Shown: positions 53,111-63,952 of the stretch, one piece after another
Layout of the letters: the number at the start of each line of letters is the position of its first letter
Position numbering within the stretch: the first letter of the stretch is position 1
Source: Posidonia oceanica
Lineage: Eukaryota; Streptophyta; Magnoliopsida; Alismatales; Posidoniaceae
Direction: 5' to 3'
Assembly: GCA_037176725.1 (NCBI GenBank)
Contig: JAZBRS010000014.1
Coordinates: forward strand, 75,622,501 to 75,686,500
DNA: 64,000 nt
Notes under the pieces: model-generated
Seen by the model: the letters and a program-made list of their open reading frames with translations, nothing else
Databases searched by the model: none
What the model was told of the DNA's origin: nothing
Made by a program: the position numbers and the translations under genes

Positions 53111-55199
53111 GATACCAAAGGGTAGCAAAGATGCCCCTAGTATCGAGGGCAATGACAGGCCAGTGAGTCTATCAGGCAAGAGGAGTGATGACAAGTCGAA
53201 TGACTTGTAACCATAGATGCAAAATGCAACAGGAATACTACACTCGAAGGTGCGGCAGAGGTCCGTAGACGCTCCCATGACAGTTAGGGATGTCAATCCG
53301 GATGCAGACGGGGATGTCATGCCACGAGGGAGTAGAAAAGATGCCCCTGGTATCGGGTGGAAGATACCAGGAGACAGCCGAAGCGCCCTTGGCATCGATA
53401 TGCAAAATGGAGACAAAACTAACGTGCTTGCCATCCGAGTAGTTAGGGATACTAGCCTGATGCAGACATTTTAACGGGCGTCAACCAGGCAGTTAGGGTT
53501 GCCAGCCCGGTGTAGGGACGATGAATGTAAGGGGTGCAAAGGGAGTACGAAGCAGTGCAAGGAATGCAAGGAAATGCTATGCAAAGAGAATGCAGGGATT
53601 GCAATGGAAATGCGAGGAATGCAAGAAAAGTACGGGGACCCACTGTGCTGGGGTGCTATGGCGGTGAGGAATGCAGGCAGATAGATGCAAGAGAGAATGC
53701 GGGAATCCATCGTGGTGGGTGTGCAATGGTCTCAGAGTGGGCATGCGATGTAATGCCACAGAGTGGCAAACAATGAACATACCGGTCATCACAGACCACC
53801 CAGTGCGGTGGGCGGCCAAAACTGGAAAAGCACGGTGCCTCTGAGCGAGGGCTTTGCAAAAGTGCTCGTCCGTGACTCCGATTTTCGAAAACAGGGAGAA
53901 GGGAAGGTAGTTTATTATTGCATTTATTATGCTTTTGGTGGCTTCGGATTCAAAGCAGCTGATTGGCGAGAGGATGCGTCCGCACTTCCTGATTCAGAAG
54001 ATTCTCGATCCTCGAGCAATGCCATGCCGTGTTGTGGTTGGTGGCTCTCATTCTCACTCTTAGTTCGGGATGAGGCCTCAGCTTTGCATAATGTAGCCTT
54101 TGGCTGCATGTGAGTAGCAGAAGCGTCGAATGTAGCTTCATAGCCTCCGTCTTAAATTCTCAAGGACCGACTACCGCTTTTGGCGCTCTCGGATAGATAT
54201 TTCTTTTCCCTCTTGAGTAACTGGAGTTGCATCTGGCCTGCCAGGGAGGTAGAGTTGTTGCTCGCACAAGGGATTGGAGCATTCTGTTGCGCTCGGAGGG
54301 TGGGGCCAGGTCCTCCTGATGATGTTTCTCGTGCATTTGGCAATGTTGTGCTTGCAATTGGAGGTTGAGGCAGCTTCGATGCTTGTCCAAGTCACTCCTC
54401 TCATGGGTGCCTTCTATCTTCGACTTCGTTCTTCATTTTTTTTTTATGCCTATTATGCATATCATGCCATTTCTTTTATTTCTGCTCTCATGATCTCAAT
54501 TCTTTTGGATATGCATTTCTTCGCCCTCTTGCGGTAGCAATCCCTGACGAGGCGTTAAGAGCTCAGCTGGTCGGTGTACACCTTCAGCCTCTGCTGTGTG
54601 TACAGGCAACCTCTGGCTATGCTCTGCTCTGCTTTGGTCCTCTCCATTTCTGGTGGAATCTCTTGATTGGATTGATCTCATTTTTGGAGTTTCGTGCTCA
54701 GCGAGATTCTCTATTCTGCTCTAAGTCTCACCCTGTGGCCACATGTGATGAAATGGCACTGCTTGGGTGAGTTCTGCCTGAGATAGTTGATGCTTGACAT
54801 CTTCTCGGCGCTACTTGTTGTCCAAAGCTGGTTTTTTGGGATTTTACAAATTTTTATGTGTTTTTGCATTTTACACATGTTTTTGGGTTTTTGTTGGTTT
54901 TGTGATTTTTATGGTTTTGCTTTAGGAAAACATAAAATAAAAAACTGCGGAAAGGAAAAAGCATGTTTTTGGTTGTTTTTGTATATTTGATTTTTTGGTG
55001 TTTTTGTGTTTTCTAGGATGCAGGAAAATGAGATGCGACTGCAGGGAAAGAAAATGCATGTTTTTGTAGTTTTGATGGGTTTTATAATTTTTATGGTTTT
55101 TTTTGATAATGCGAGAAAATGCGAAAACAAAACCAAAGAAACGAAAAGACAGTGCGGGAAACAAAAGAGAAGGTAAGAGGGACATACCTGTTAGCAAGC
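53111..55199 (-). other. TG2 region between gag and the satellite
   Basis: No supported gene. Bases 53100-53480 hold single modules (ATGCCCCTGGTATC, CAGTTAGGGATGTC, CAGTTAGGGTTGCC). Bases 53500-53720 are rich in GCAAGGAATGCAA-like words. Bases 54533-55199 match TG1 13478-14608. Minus-strand AACAG|GTATGTCC lies 11 bases after the gag stop (55188/55187). T-rich stretches on the plus strand (54830-55120) give low-complexity ORFs only. Confidence 0.6.
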
Positions 55200-57748
55200 T
55201 CAGGATGGTGGTGCTGGGTCCGCCCTAGAGCTGTTGGTGCTGCTGACACTGCTGGAGCTGCTGATGGGTCTGCTGGAGCTGGTTGGCGGGGTTGCGGGGC
55301 CCATTAAAGGCAGTGCCGGGAGCACTAGGGCTACTGAGACTGATGGAGACACAGGTCCAAGCTGTGCTGCCATCAGGTCCATCAGCGTTGCTGCTGCTAC
55401 CTCCTTGAGCGTCCCTCGGGTGAGCCGAGAAAGGGAAAGGAGAGGATATGGCACCGATGGGATCGGAAGGATCCCTTGGGGCGAAGCTGGACTCAGAGAG
55501 GACAGGAGTGAGGGTGAAGACCCCCGAGGTTCCAGTATCTTCGAAGCCTGCAAGCTCAGAAGAAGAAGGGTCGGCTACACTAGGGTGTGCCAGTGCTCGT
55601 GCAGGTGCGTGTGCAGGTGTCGGTGCACGTGCTGCCTCCTGCGTGACAACGCTGATGACCTTGCGATCGATCAGGCCCTGGACGGCGTCCCCTAAAGTGA
55701 CGCAGTTATCCATCGAGTGCCCCGTGGCTTGGTGGAAATTGCAGAACTGATTCGTGTTATGCAACCGTGGAGGGGGATTCAGTGATGGACGAACATCTGG
55801 GAGTCTCTGGAGTGATTCAACCTGGGGAAAGATGACACTCAAAGGCTCGGCCAGAGGAGTGTAATCGCATTCAGCACGACGAGGTCGTCTTTGCCCCGGT
55901 TGGAGTCCTTGCCGAGCTAGTGCGACGTGATGCACTGACTCGATAGTGGCAGTGTGTGCAAGACTATATGCGTAATCTAGCAGAGTAGAGTCTGGTTGAC
56001 TCGCTGCATTGGCAGGCTCGGCTGGAGATTTGACGCACGCAACGGCGTGCTGCTCGGAGTAGCTAGTGGCAGAGTCATTGTTGTTGCTGCTGCCGCGGCG
56101 ATTGCTGCTGCCATAGGTGCTGGCCTACCTAGCCAATGCAGAAAGTGCGGGGAAATTCCCACTTTGCAGCGAGCTTTCCACGCGGGCGCCAGCTCTAATC
56201 AATGATGCATAACTAGTGATTGGTTGGATGCATAGTAGGGCTCCAGTCGCTGGCTACGCCCCCTTGATGATCATCATGATAGATTCCTCGTCAGATGGTC
56301 TATCTCTGACTTGAGTGGCTAGGGAACGCCAGTGACCGACATACTCCCTGAATGGCTCGTGGGGCCTCTGCCGGATGGCGACAAGATCCTCTCGCTTGGG
56401 GATTAAGTCGAGATTGAAGGAGTACTACTTGATGAACGCCTGGGAAAGATCCTCCCAAGTTTGGATCGCGGCCATGTTAAGGGAAGTGAGCCACTTGAGC
56501 ATGGGGCCAATCAGAATTTTCTGGAACAGGCAGATCAGAAGCCTTTCGTCAGCGTGGAGCTGAGCAAGGTCTCCGCAGTAGGCCCTTAGATGCGAGATGG
56601 GGCAGCCTCTACCATTGCACTTTTCGAATCCCGTGATGCGGAAATTCGAAGGGAGTGTCGCCTCTGGAAAGTAGCAGAGGTCTCGGAATTGGTAAGACTA
56701 GTGGTCCGTGCCTTGCACTTGAAGAAGTGCTCTTTCTAGATAGCCCATCCTGGCAAGGAGGGCAAAGTGCTCTTTCTAGATCACCCATCCTAGCAAGGAG
56801 GGCATCTGAAGTTGTTGCTGTTGAGACTGGTGCAGCTGAGGTAGGGGCAGCGTATGCCGTATGGATCGCGCGAATGTGCTCCTCCGGATCCACCATCACG
56901 CCACCTGGTGTCAAGGCATGAGGGCCAGCATACCCATGCAGGGGTGAAAGGAGTTGTGGCATGCATGCTGGGGTCTGAACTTGATGCAAAGGGGATGAAT
57001 AGATAGTATGCTGTGCAATGTATGGTGCAGTGCGCTGGAGCAGTAGCTGTTGCACCGGCACGACCCTGGGCAACGGGCTCTGAGGGTGTTGTGCTCCTGC
57101 CAATCCAAGAGACTGGCCACCAAGTGATGGAGTAGTATGCAGTGGATAGTGCTGCGCAGATGCAGGAGGCAGAAAAGGCGCTCGTATCGTCGAAGCTGTG
57201 AAGAGCTGGGACGATGGTGAGGGTGAAAGTGCAATGTGGTGAGCTTGCAGAGCTATAGTGGGCTGCACCGGAACCTCAGGGATCGGAAGGAAAGAGTGAA
57301 CTGCAGTTGGGTCGAGTGCAAAAGCCATACCTCACAGCCTCTGGGCCAGAGCCATCAGATGCTGTGCTTGCGAGGCAGGGGACTCGTCGACTGACAGGCC
57401 GGGATGCAAAGGGGTGTCCACCAAAGGCGGCATGGAAACAGAGGAGCCAAAACGGAGAGACCCTATGCAAGAGGCAGCTGCAGAATGCTGAATTCCCGAG
57501 ATGGGAAGGCCCTGGGAAGGAACGAAAGGCAACACTCCTGGAGCCTAAGTGGCAGTCACCGTGGTTGCCTCGGTGACAAGCTCTAGATCGACTTGGGTCT
57601 GCCCTTGTTCCAGATAATGGGGTTGGGAAGTCTCCTACACCAGAAGTGGTGAAGAGACGACGGATGTCAAAGAGGGGGAAGGAGTGGCCAAAAGCGGGAT
57701 CCCCTCCAATGCCAAAGAGGAAAGAGGCTCACTGGTCTGTTGGGCCAT
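55200..57748 (-). pseudogene. gag: TG2 gag, broken
   Basis: Starts at ATG 57748 (MAQQTSEPL). The Pro/Ser-rich N-terminal part is in one frame to about 56700, with stops such as TAG near 57637 and 57546 and TGA near 57331. A direct duplication of about 48 bases at 56727-56813 (AGTGCTCTTTCTAGAT twice) disrupts the segment before the capsid. The capsid region is at 56180-56570, and the finger CNFHQATGHSMDNC (55743-55702) lies in another frame that stays open for 236 codons (55935-55225). The Ser/Pro-rich tail ends DPAPPS at 55200. Layout matches TG1 gag throughout, and start, finger and tail are the conserved landmarks. Confidence 0.83.
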
Positions 57749-57981
57749 GGATGACCGCGAGCGGGTGCGATTGGGTCTGCAGCTGGAAGCAGAGGCACAA
57801 GACCTAAGATGAGCTATTGTCGGAGGTGATGGATAGCTCGACAACAAGAAGGAGGGACGCTCGAGGTCTTGCATGAGGATCTCGCACCTACCTATGAATA
57901 GGCAAAACAACAAAGGCGTCAGAAAATGGACGTGATGCAAGTTATTAGGGTGGCATGAATGGCACACGTGTCGATGAATGT
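57749..57981 (-). other. TG2 leader segment with putative splice acceptor
   Basis: On the minus strand, branch-like CTGAC (57922-57918) is followed after 27 bases by TTGTTTTGCCTATTCATAG|GTAGG (border 57892/57891), 144 bases before the gag ATG. It is colinear with the TG1 acceptor (17225). The segment continues beyond the solo LTR at 63953. Confidence 0.6.
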
Positions 57982-58096
57982 CCTAGTGTAGTAATCCCAA
58001 TCAGAATCAGGCTTACTATTAGCGGCGATGGTTCGAGGAGGAGGGCTCAACTCGAAAACACTTAAAAAGGAAGAAAAGAAGAAGATAAGACAAATC

Positions 58097-58325
58097 AGAG
58101 TCGCCACCATGTCTATTATCGGGAGACAAGGAAAATCGGGGAAAATGCGTGAATTAACACGCAAAACCAAGCAAGAAATGCAAAGCAAAGCAATGCAAAG
58201 GAAAACAAATGCAAATACATGCAAATGAGATGACTCATGCCTAGGATAAGGGCGATATGGTCATTGCGGGCCAAAAGACTGGGCAAGGACTCCAGTTACG
58301 CGCGGGGAAGGTGTTAGGCACCCCC
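58097..58325 (-). promoter_or_regulatory. Solo LTR D 3' core: hairpin block and PBS-like decamer
   Basis: GGGGGTGCCTAACACCTTCC...GGAGTCCTTGCC spans 58325-58284 on the minus strand. TGGCGACTCT at 58106-58097 repeats nine bases of the PBS start, about 110 bases before the LTR end. Confidence 0.6.
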
Positions 58326-58639
58326 AACATGCCCGAGAATCGGTCTTTCTAGGCTTACGCTCGCATACGCAGGGAAATGCAGATTTGAATGCCTAAATGC
58401 CAATGAATGCCAGAATGAATGCTCATAGGTGTGCTCTAAGTGGTGGAATGCAATGCAAGAAAGTAAACGTGCTGTCTAAGTGCACAGCAGCACTGTCTGT
58501 GTTCCGAACCGGGCGAAACCTGGTTCGTGAGAACTCCAGGCAGTAAGCATCACTGCTCTATATGCAAATGCAAGCGAAAAAGCAAAACAACGGTAAAACC
58601 AAGCAATGCAAGCGACATGCAAGAGAAAACGGCGTAAAA

Positions 58640-59050
58640 CACGCGAAACAATGCAAGAAACGAAAGCGGCACACAAAACGGTGCAAGAAAACAAGACGGG
58701 CACGCAAAACAGTGCCAGAAGCGAAGCGGGCACGCAAAACGGTGCCAAAGACAAAGTGTGCACGCAAAACGGTGCCAAAAACAAAGCAGGCACGCGAAAC
58801 GGTGCCAAAAACAAAGCGGGCACGCAAAATGGTGCCAAAAGCGAGGCAGGCACGCAAAACGGTGCCAAAAGCGAAGCGGACACGCAAAACGGTGCCAAAG
58901 ACAAAGCGGGCACGCGAAACGGTGCCAAAAACAAAGCGGGCACGCGAAACGGTGCCAAAAGCGAAGCGGGCATGCAAAATGGTGCCAAAAGCGAAGCGGG
59001 CATGCAAAACGGTGCCAAAAGCGAAGCGGGCACGCAAAACGGTGCCAAAA
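58640..59050 (-). repeat. Regular 30-bp tandem array in solo LTR D
   Basis: About 13 units of GGCACGCAAAACGGTGCC followed by AAAAGCGAAGCG on the plus strand, almost invariant at exactly 30 bp. GGCAC/GTGCC arms make each unit a hairpin around GCAAAACG. It corresponds to the looser array at 11975-12790 in the Og1 LTR. Confidence 0.93.
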
Positions 59051-59759
59051 GACAGAATAAAACCTCGGCAAAACCATGCAGATGCAAATGCAAGGAAAAA
59101 AGATCAAGGGAAGCGAAAGGAGAAGTAAACAGTGCGTGTGTGAGGACAGGCACTGTTTAAGGGCCACGCAGAGTAGGTGTGAAGACCTACACTGGGGAGA
59201 ACAAGCAAGTGGAGGGATTACCACTGCTTTGTGACTGTTTTCCACTAAACCGCTCCACGATGTGTCTCGCACGCTGCCCAAAGCTCGCGGTGCGATCGGA
59301 TCGTGGAAAAGGTGGAAGAAAGTCGCAATAAGTGGTGAATCCAGGGGAAACACAACACAAAACACTTGGGAATACGCGAAACGAGGAACGGAGTTGATGG
59401 ATAAGAGGAGGAAGTCCTATTCTACATGCTCGAAGAAGCAAAAAGCGAAAACGATGCATGCAATGCAAATGATGTGCAAATGAATGCTGCAGGGGTTCAG
59501 GAGGATGTACCTGGGAAATCTGAAGCCTGATCTGAAATCTGCTTGCTCCATGCTGAAGAGCGCTCCGCCGGGGTCGTCTGGGTAGCTTGTTTGAGAAGAT
59601 CCAACGGTCGGATTGGAAGATATCGCAGCTTCAAGGTAGAAGGGCCAGAACAGGGGAGAAGAACAGATCTAAGTGTTCAGGAGGTCCTAGGGGTGTGCAG
59701 ACAGGTCCTCCCATGTAAATGGGAGCTAAAGAAGCTTTAAGTGTGTGCAGAGGATGCAA

Positions 59760-60720
59760 AAAGCTAGAATGCATGAATGCAAATGCATGCAGAAAGCAAG
59801 AAAAGACTCAGGAGGGATTTTTCAGAAAGTTGGGGGTTCGAATGCAATTTTTGAAAAGATGGGGGTCTAAATGCAAAGGTTTTGAGAAGTTTGGGGCTTT
59901 CATGCAAGGATTTTGAAAAAAAGAAGGGTCTGAATGCAATTTTGCAAAGGACAGGGTTTCAAATGCAATTTTCCAAAAGGGGTATGCATCAGGACAAGCT
60001 TTGAAAACATGTGGCAAGTTGAAGATGCAATTTTGAAATCATTAGGGTCTGAAATGCAATTTTTCCAGGAAAACAGGGTCTTAAGTAGTCTGGGAATGCA
60101 AATGGGGGACCTACATGCAATTTTTCAAACATATGGGGCTAAAAATGCAATTTTTGAAGCAAAATATGCATTTAAATGATTTTTATAAGCATGTTGAGGA
60201 CCTACGTGTAATTTTCAAATCATGCAGGGTCAAAAATGCAATTTTTGAAGCAAAATATGCATTAAGGGGGCAGACAGAGGACTGACATGCAATTTTTAAA
60301 ATATGCAAGGTCAAAAATGCAATTTAATAAGCTAAATATGCATTAAAATGATTACTGTGCATTAGAAAGGACCTACATGCAAAAATCAGAAAACAGAGGG
60401 GGGAAAATGCAATGCAACAAGCAAAAATGAAAAATAAAACCTAAGTTCTACAGGACAGAGGATCAGGATGCAAATACTGAAAATAAAGGGGACCCAGAAT
60501 GCAATTTCATATGGCAAAATTCAAGCATTAAATTAAATTAAGCTACTGCAGGACCAATGTGCAAAAATCAAAAACTGGAGGGTCAAAGTCTAACTTATTA
60601 CTGAAGGAAAGCACAGTAAATGGATCAGCATGCAAATAAGGAAAACTACAAACATTTCATGCAATTTAATATAGTTTCAGTTCAGAAATCAGCAGATTAA
60701 ATCAAATAAAGGACTGGAAT
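59760..60720 (-). repeat. AATGCAATTTT phrase region in solo LTR D
   Basis: AATGCAATTTTTGAA, GGTCTGAAATGCAATTTTTC and GACCTACATGCAATTTT-like phrases recur every 30-60 bases. This is the reverse-strand counterpart of 10690-11660 in the Og1 LTR. Confidence 0.6.
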
Positions 60721-61235
60721 GCAAAATAACAAGAACTCAGACCAGAAATGCAATATTTAACGAAAAACTTAGATATCTGGAAAATAAAGGAACAGTGTAA
60801 TGGCCGACGGCCATGGACACTGTAGCAGCAAGCTGCCAGCGTCCATGAACGCCGGCACAGGGATGTTGGAGCAGCGCAGGCCGGCGGGGAGGCATCTCCA
60901 GGTCCTGACGGAGGTCGGACGACGTTCGGCGGAGCTCGACGCAGGCTGGAGCAAGCCGGAGAAGCCACCGGAGGTCTGCAGAGCTTCAGGAGCGCGTTCC
61001 GGGCGATCGGTGCGACGACGCGGCGATCTGAAGACCGAAGCGTGTTCTTGAGACTCGTGCGGACCGGAGGGTGCTGCTGGAACGCTGTTCTGCTGACCGG
61101 AGCGGAGGGATGCACGGAGAGGCTCACCGGAGAAGATGGCTCTGGCCGGAGCTGACTCGGCGCAGGAGCGAAGAAAAACCTATTCTAAGGGGGGGAAAAG
61201 CAAGAGGGGAGGAAGATTAGGCTAAGGGGATAAAG

Positions 61236-61246
61236 AGTTACCTGTC
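61236..61246 (-). other. Putative 5' splice donor in solo LTR D
   Basis: Minus strand GACAG|GTAACTC, border 61242/61241, followed by ATCCCCTTAGCC. A 65-codon ORF (61435-61238) reads into it in the same phase as the Og1 LTR ORF, with similar residues (EAPE...HRR.LK). Confidence 0.55.
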
Positions 61247-63952
61247 TCTGCGTCTGAGAAGTCCTCCCGATGCAGGTGGTTTCAGAGGTCGCCGGTGGAG
61301 CTCGTCTGGCGGCTGCGGGCTCCGTCTGTTGCTCACGAGGATTGGGATCGCCTCCACGGAGCCTTCCGGTGCTTCCCGGATGGTTGGACGGCTGCTGCGA
61401 AGACCGGACGAAGATTCGGCTGATTGTGGGTTCACAGAGGCAGCCGGAGACCGGGGGGAGTGTCCGCTACTCCTCAGGCCGGATAGGACCCTCTAGAAGG
61501 TTGCTGGAGGTCTGGTGAACGTTTCTGGGCGGTTGAATTGGGTTTTGGGAGGCTGTGAGGGGAGTTTGCAAGTTGGTGGGTTTTCTGGTCAGAGGGGATT
61601 GCAGGTGTTTGAAGTGGCGGGTAGGTGCGGTGGTGGGTTGCTGGGTTGAAGGTCGGGTGCCTTGGGGAGGTGGAGTTCAGGCGAGTATCTTAGGAAGATT
61701 TGGGAAGGTTGGACGGTCTGTGGTGAAGGCAATTCTGAAATGAGAAGTGATGGGTTCTGTGGTGTCTCTTCAGGTGGAGTCGGGGGTGGTTTTGAGGTGG
61801 AAAGGCCGGGAAATGGAGGGGAAAAGGTACTGATGTGCTGGGTGAGATCGGGGGATGGGAATGCAAGGAAAGAGCGGCTGGAACGGGCTTGGTTTCAGGG
61901 AGAAAAAGAAGGGGAAATGCTGTGGAATTCAGAGGGAGAAGCAGGAGGTTTGCTTGGGAGTTCTCTCTGGACTTCAGCTCTCTCTCTCGGATGGCAAAAA
62001 GGCATTGAAGGGTGGAGCCGATGGTTGGTTTTATCAGGACTTGAAGCTGTTGGGCGCGAGCTGTGGAATTCGAATTCCACCGGCGCCGTCCACTGTAGCT
62101 GAGGGAGACGAGCGGCGAGGGAGACTGGCAGTTAATGCTGCCGAAAAAGCCGCTGAAAGAAGAGGAGGCTGAGGCGAACTGGTGCTGATCTGATGGAGGG
62201 GGAGAATCGAATTCAAAAAAGAAGAGGGAGTGCTGTAGGCTCGCGGGAGGAGAAGGAAAAAAAGCAGAGGAAGAATAAGGAAGAGGAAGGAGGGAAGCGG
62301 GCTGGGCCGCGAACTGGAGGAGAAAAAATCAAAAAGGAAAAGAAAGAAGGAAGGTGGACGGGCTGGACTGGGCCCAGCGGAAAAAAGAAAAAGAATAGGA
62401 AGAAAGGGAGAAGGAGAGGAGAAAAAGAGGAGAAATAAATTAGGTAAAAATAAAATAAAAATAAGTAAAAATATTAGAATGATTATGTTGTGAGTCAGGA
62501 TCTTGATTAAATTTTTAATGACTATTTTTAGTTGATTAATTCTGATTTTAGAGGGGTTTTGGGTTTGATTAGGGTTTTAAGGGTTTTCTTCGTTTTTAAT
62601 TTGTTTTCCATTTTGATTAAGTGTTTGTTAAGCCTTTTAAGTTATTTTTTTTAATTGTGTTTTTCTTGTTAAGCATTTGGGATGTTAATTAGGATTTTTT
62701 AAGATTTATTTTTGGATTAATTAGAGTGAGTTTTGGCAATTGATTTTAGTCCTTTTAGGATTCTTCTTAAGTCTTCTTTGAATTATACTTTTGATTTTTA
62801 TTTGTTAAGTTTTCTTGATGTTTTTTTGGTTAAGTTTCTTCTTGATGGATTAAGTGTTTTTTAAATCTTTTTAATTTGTTTCTCATTTTCTTTTTAATTA
62901 AGTTCTTAAGTTGTTCTTCTTAGGTTTGTTAAGTTAAGTTTTTTTTTCATTAATTATTTGTCTTAGTGTTTTTAATTGTTTTACTTCTTGTTAGGGTTTG
63001 TTCTTAGATTATTTTGATAGGGTTTTCACTTTTGGTTGGTTTTGGTTATATTTTAGTTTTTTCCTTGATTTTACAGCATTTTCTTTTGGTTATTTTGTAT
63101 TTTTTAGGTTACACTCCTTGATTTTCCATTTTAGCTAATTTTAGTTGGGTTTAGGTTTTTAATTGTTTGTTTAATATTTTTAATTATTTTTCTTAGGGTT
63201 TTGGTTTGTTTTCCTTTAGTTTTAGAGTTTTAGGGATTTTTAAGGGTTTTTTATGGATTTTAGTAAAAGAAGGAAAAAGGAAAAGAGAAGGAAGAAGAAA
63301 AGAGAAAAAAGGGGGAATAAAGGGGAAAGAGATGAGTTGGGGGAAAGCAATTTTTTTAAAAGTCAGGGAAAATGCTAAAAATAAGGTAAAAATGGAAATA
63401 AGATAGAGAAGAGATAGAAGCACAAAGGGGGCCCACAGCCAGGCAAGAAAAAGAGAGAGAAGGGGATGAAAAGAGGGAGGATAATCAGGAGAGAGAGAGG
63501 AGAGAGAATAGAATAATCTAGGAGAGAGAAAAAGATAATTTAGGTAAAAGGAAGGCTTAAAGGTTTTGAAATGGGGTGAAAATTGGGGATTGTGTAGCCT
63601 AGGGTTTCTAGTGTTGGTTTTAGGGCTTTGGTCTGATTTTGAGCAAGTTTTGGAGGGGTTTTGAGGTGTAGAAAAAGGGTAGTTTCACCTAAGTTTTCTA
63701 GGGTTTTTGGGAATAGTTTTGGGCTGAAAGTTTTTAAGTGTTTGGGTAGGTTTGCTAAGCAGGAGTTGATGGGTTTTCCTATGGTTTTTGGGCAGGTTTT
63801 GGGCTTGGGAAGAGGGTGTAGGCTTAGGTCAAGTTAGACTTGTTTTGAAGGGTGAGATGAAGAGGGTTGGGGGTTGTTTTGACCTAGGTTTAGATCCAGA
63901 AGTCACCAGAAGGTCCCAAATGGTCCAAGCCTGTCAAGATGGGGTGTCAACA

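Larger units (their letters stand above)
48908..57986 (-). mobile_element. TG2: gag-only Tat/Ogre-type element, 3' part
   Basis: Read right to left: leader (63953-64000 and 57892-57981, split by the solo LTR), gag 57748-55200, 3' region 55199-51693 with a satellite array, PPT 51692-51681, 3' LTR 51680-48908. From the gag stop to the PPT there are 3.5 kb with no protease, RT, RNase H or integrase similarity. The 5' LTR and PBS lie beyond the right edge. It inserted in the CACTA element; the left flank CATAC (48903-48907) is the expected target duplication. Confidence 0.85.
57987..63952 (-). mobile_element. Solo LTR D (6.0 kb) of the Og1 LTR family, inserted in TG2
   Basis: Minus strand, TGTTGACACCCC at 63952 to GGGATTACTACA at 57987, flanked by the perfect duplication CCTAG (57982-57986, 63953-63957). 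Removing it joins GAATGTCCTAG to TATGCACTCTCTCACC, which matches the uninterrupted TG1 leader (GAATGCCCTACTATGCGCTC near 17302). No internal region, PBS or PPT is present. The internal order mirrors the Og1 LTR: AT-rich block 62430-63250, GC-rich block around a donor at 61242, phrase region 59760-60720, 30-bp array 58640-59050, 3' core 58325-58097. The long ORFs in the array and GC-rich block lack domains. Confidence 0.93.

Noticed and set aside
53763..54113. 116-codon plus-strand ORF in the TG2 3' region as an antisense extra ORF
   Set aside because: Antisense ORFs are known in Tat elements, but this one is short, has no recognisable domain, and the matching TG1 part is outside the window, so conservation cannot be shown.
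13980..55030. Plus-strand acceptor-like TTTTACAG|GATGCA (13983) and TTTTCTAG|GATGCA (55017) as antisense introns
   Set aside because: They are T-rich and similar in TG1 and TG2 simply because the region is homologous; no plus-strand gene or donor fits them.
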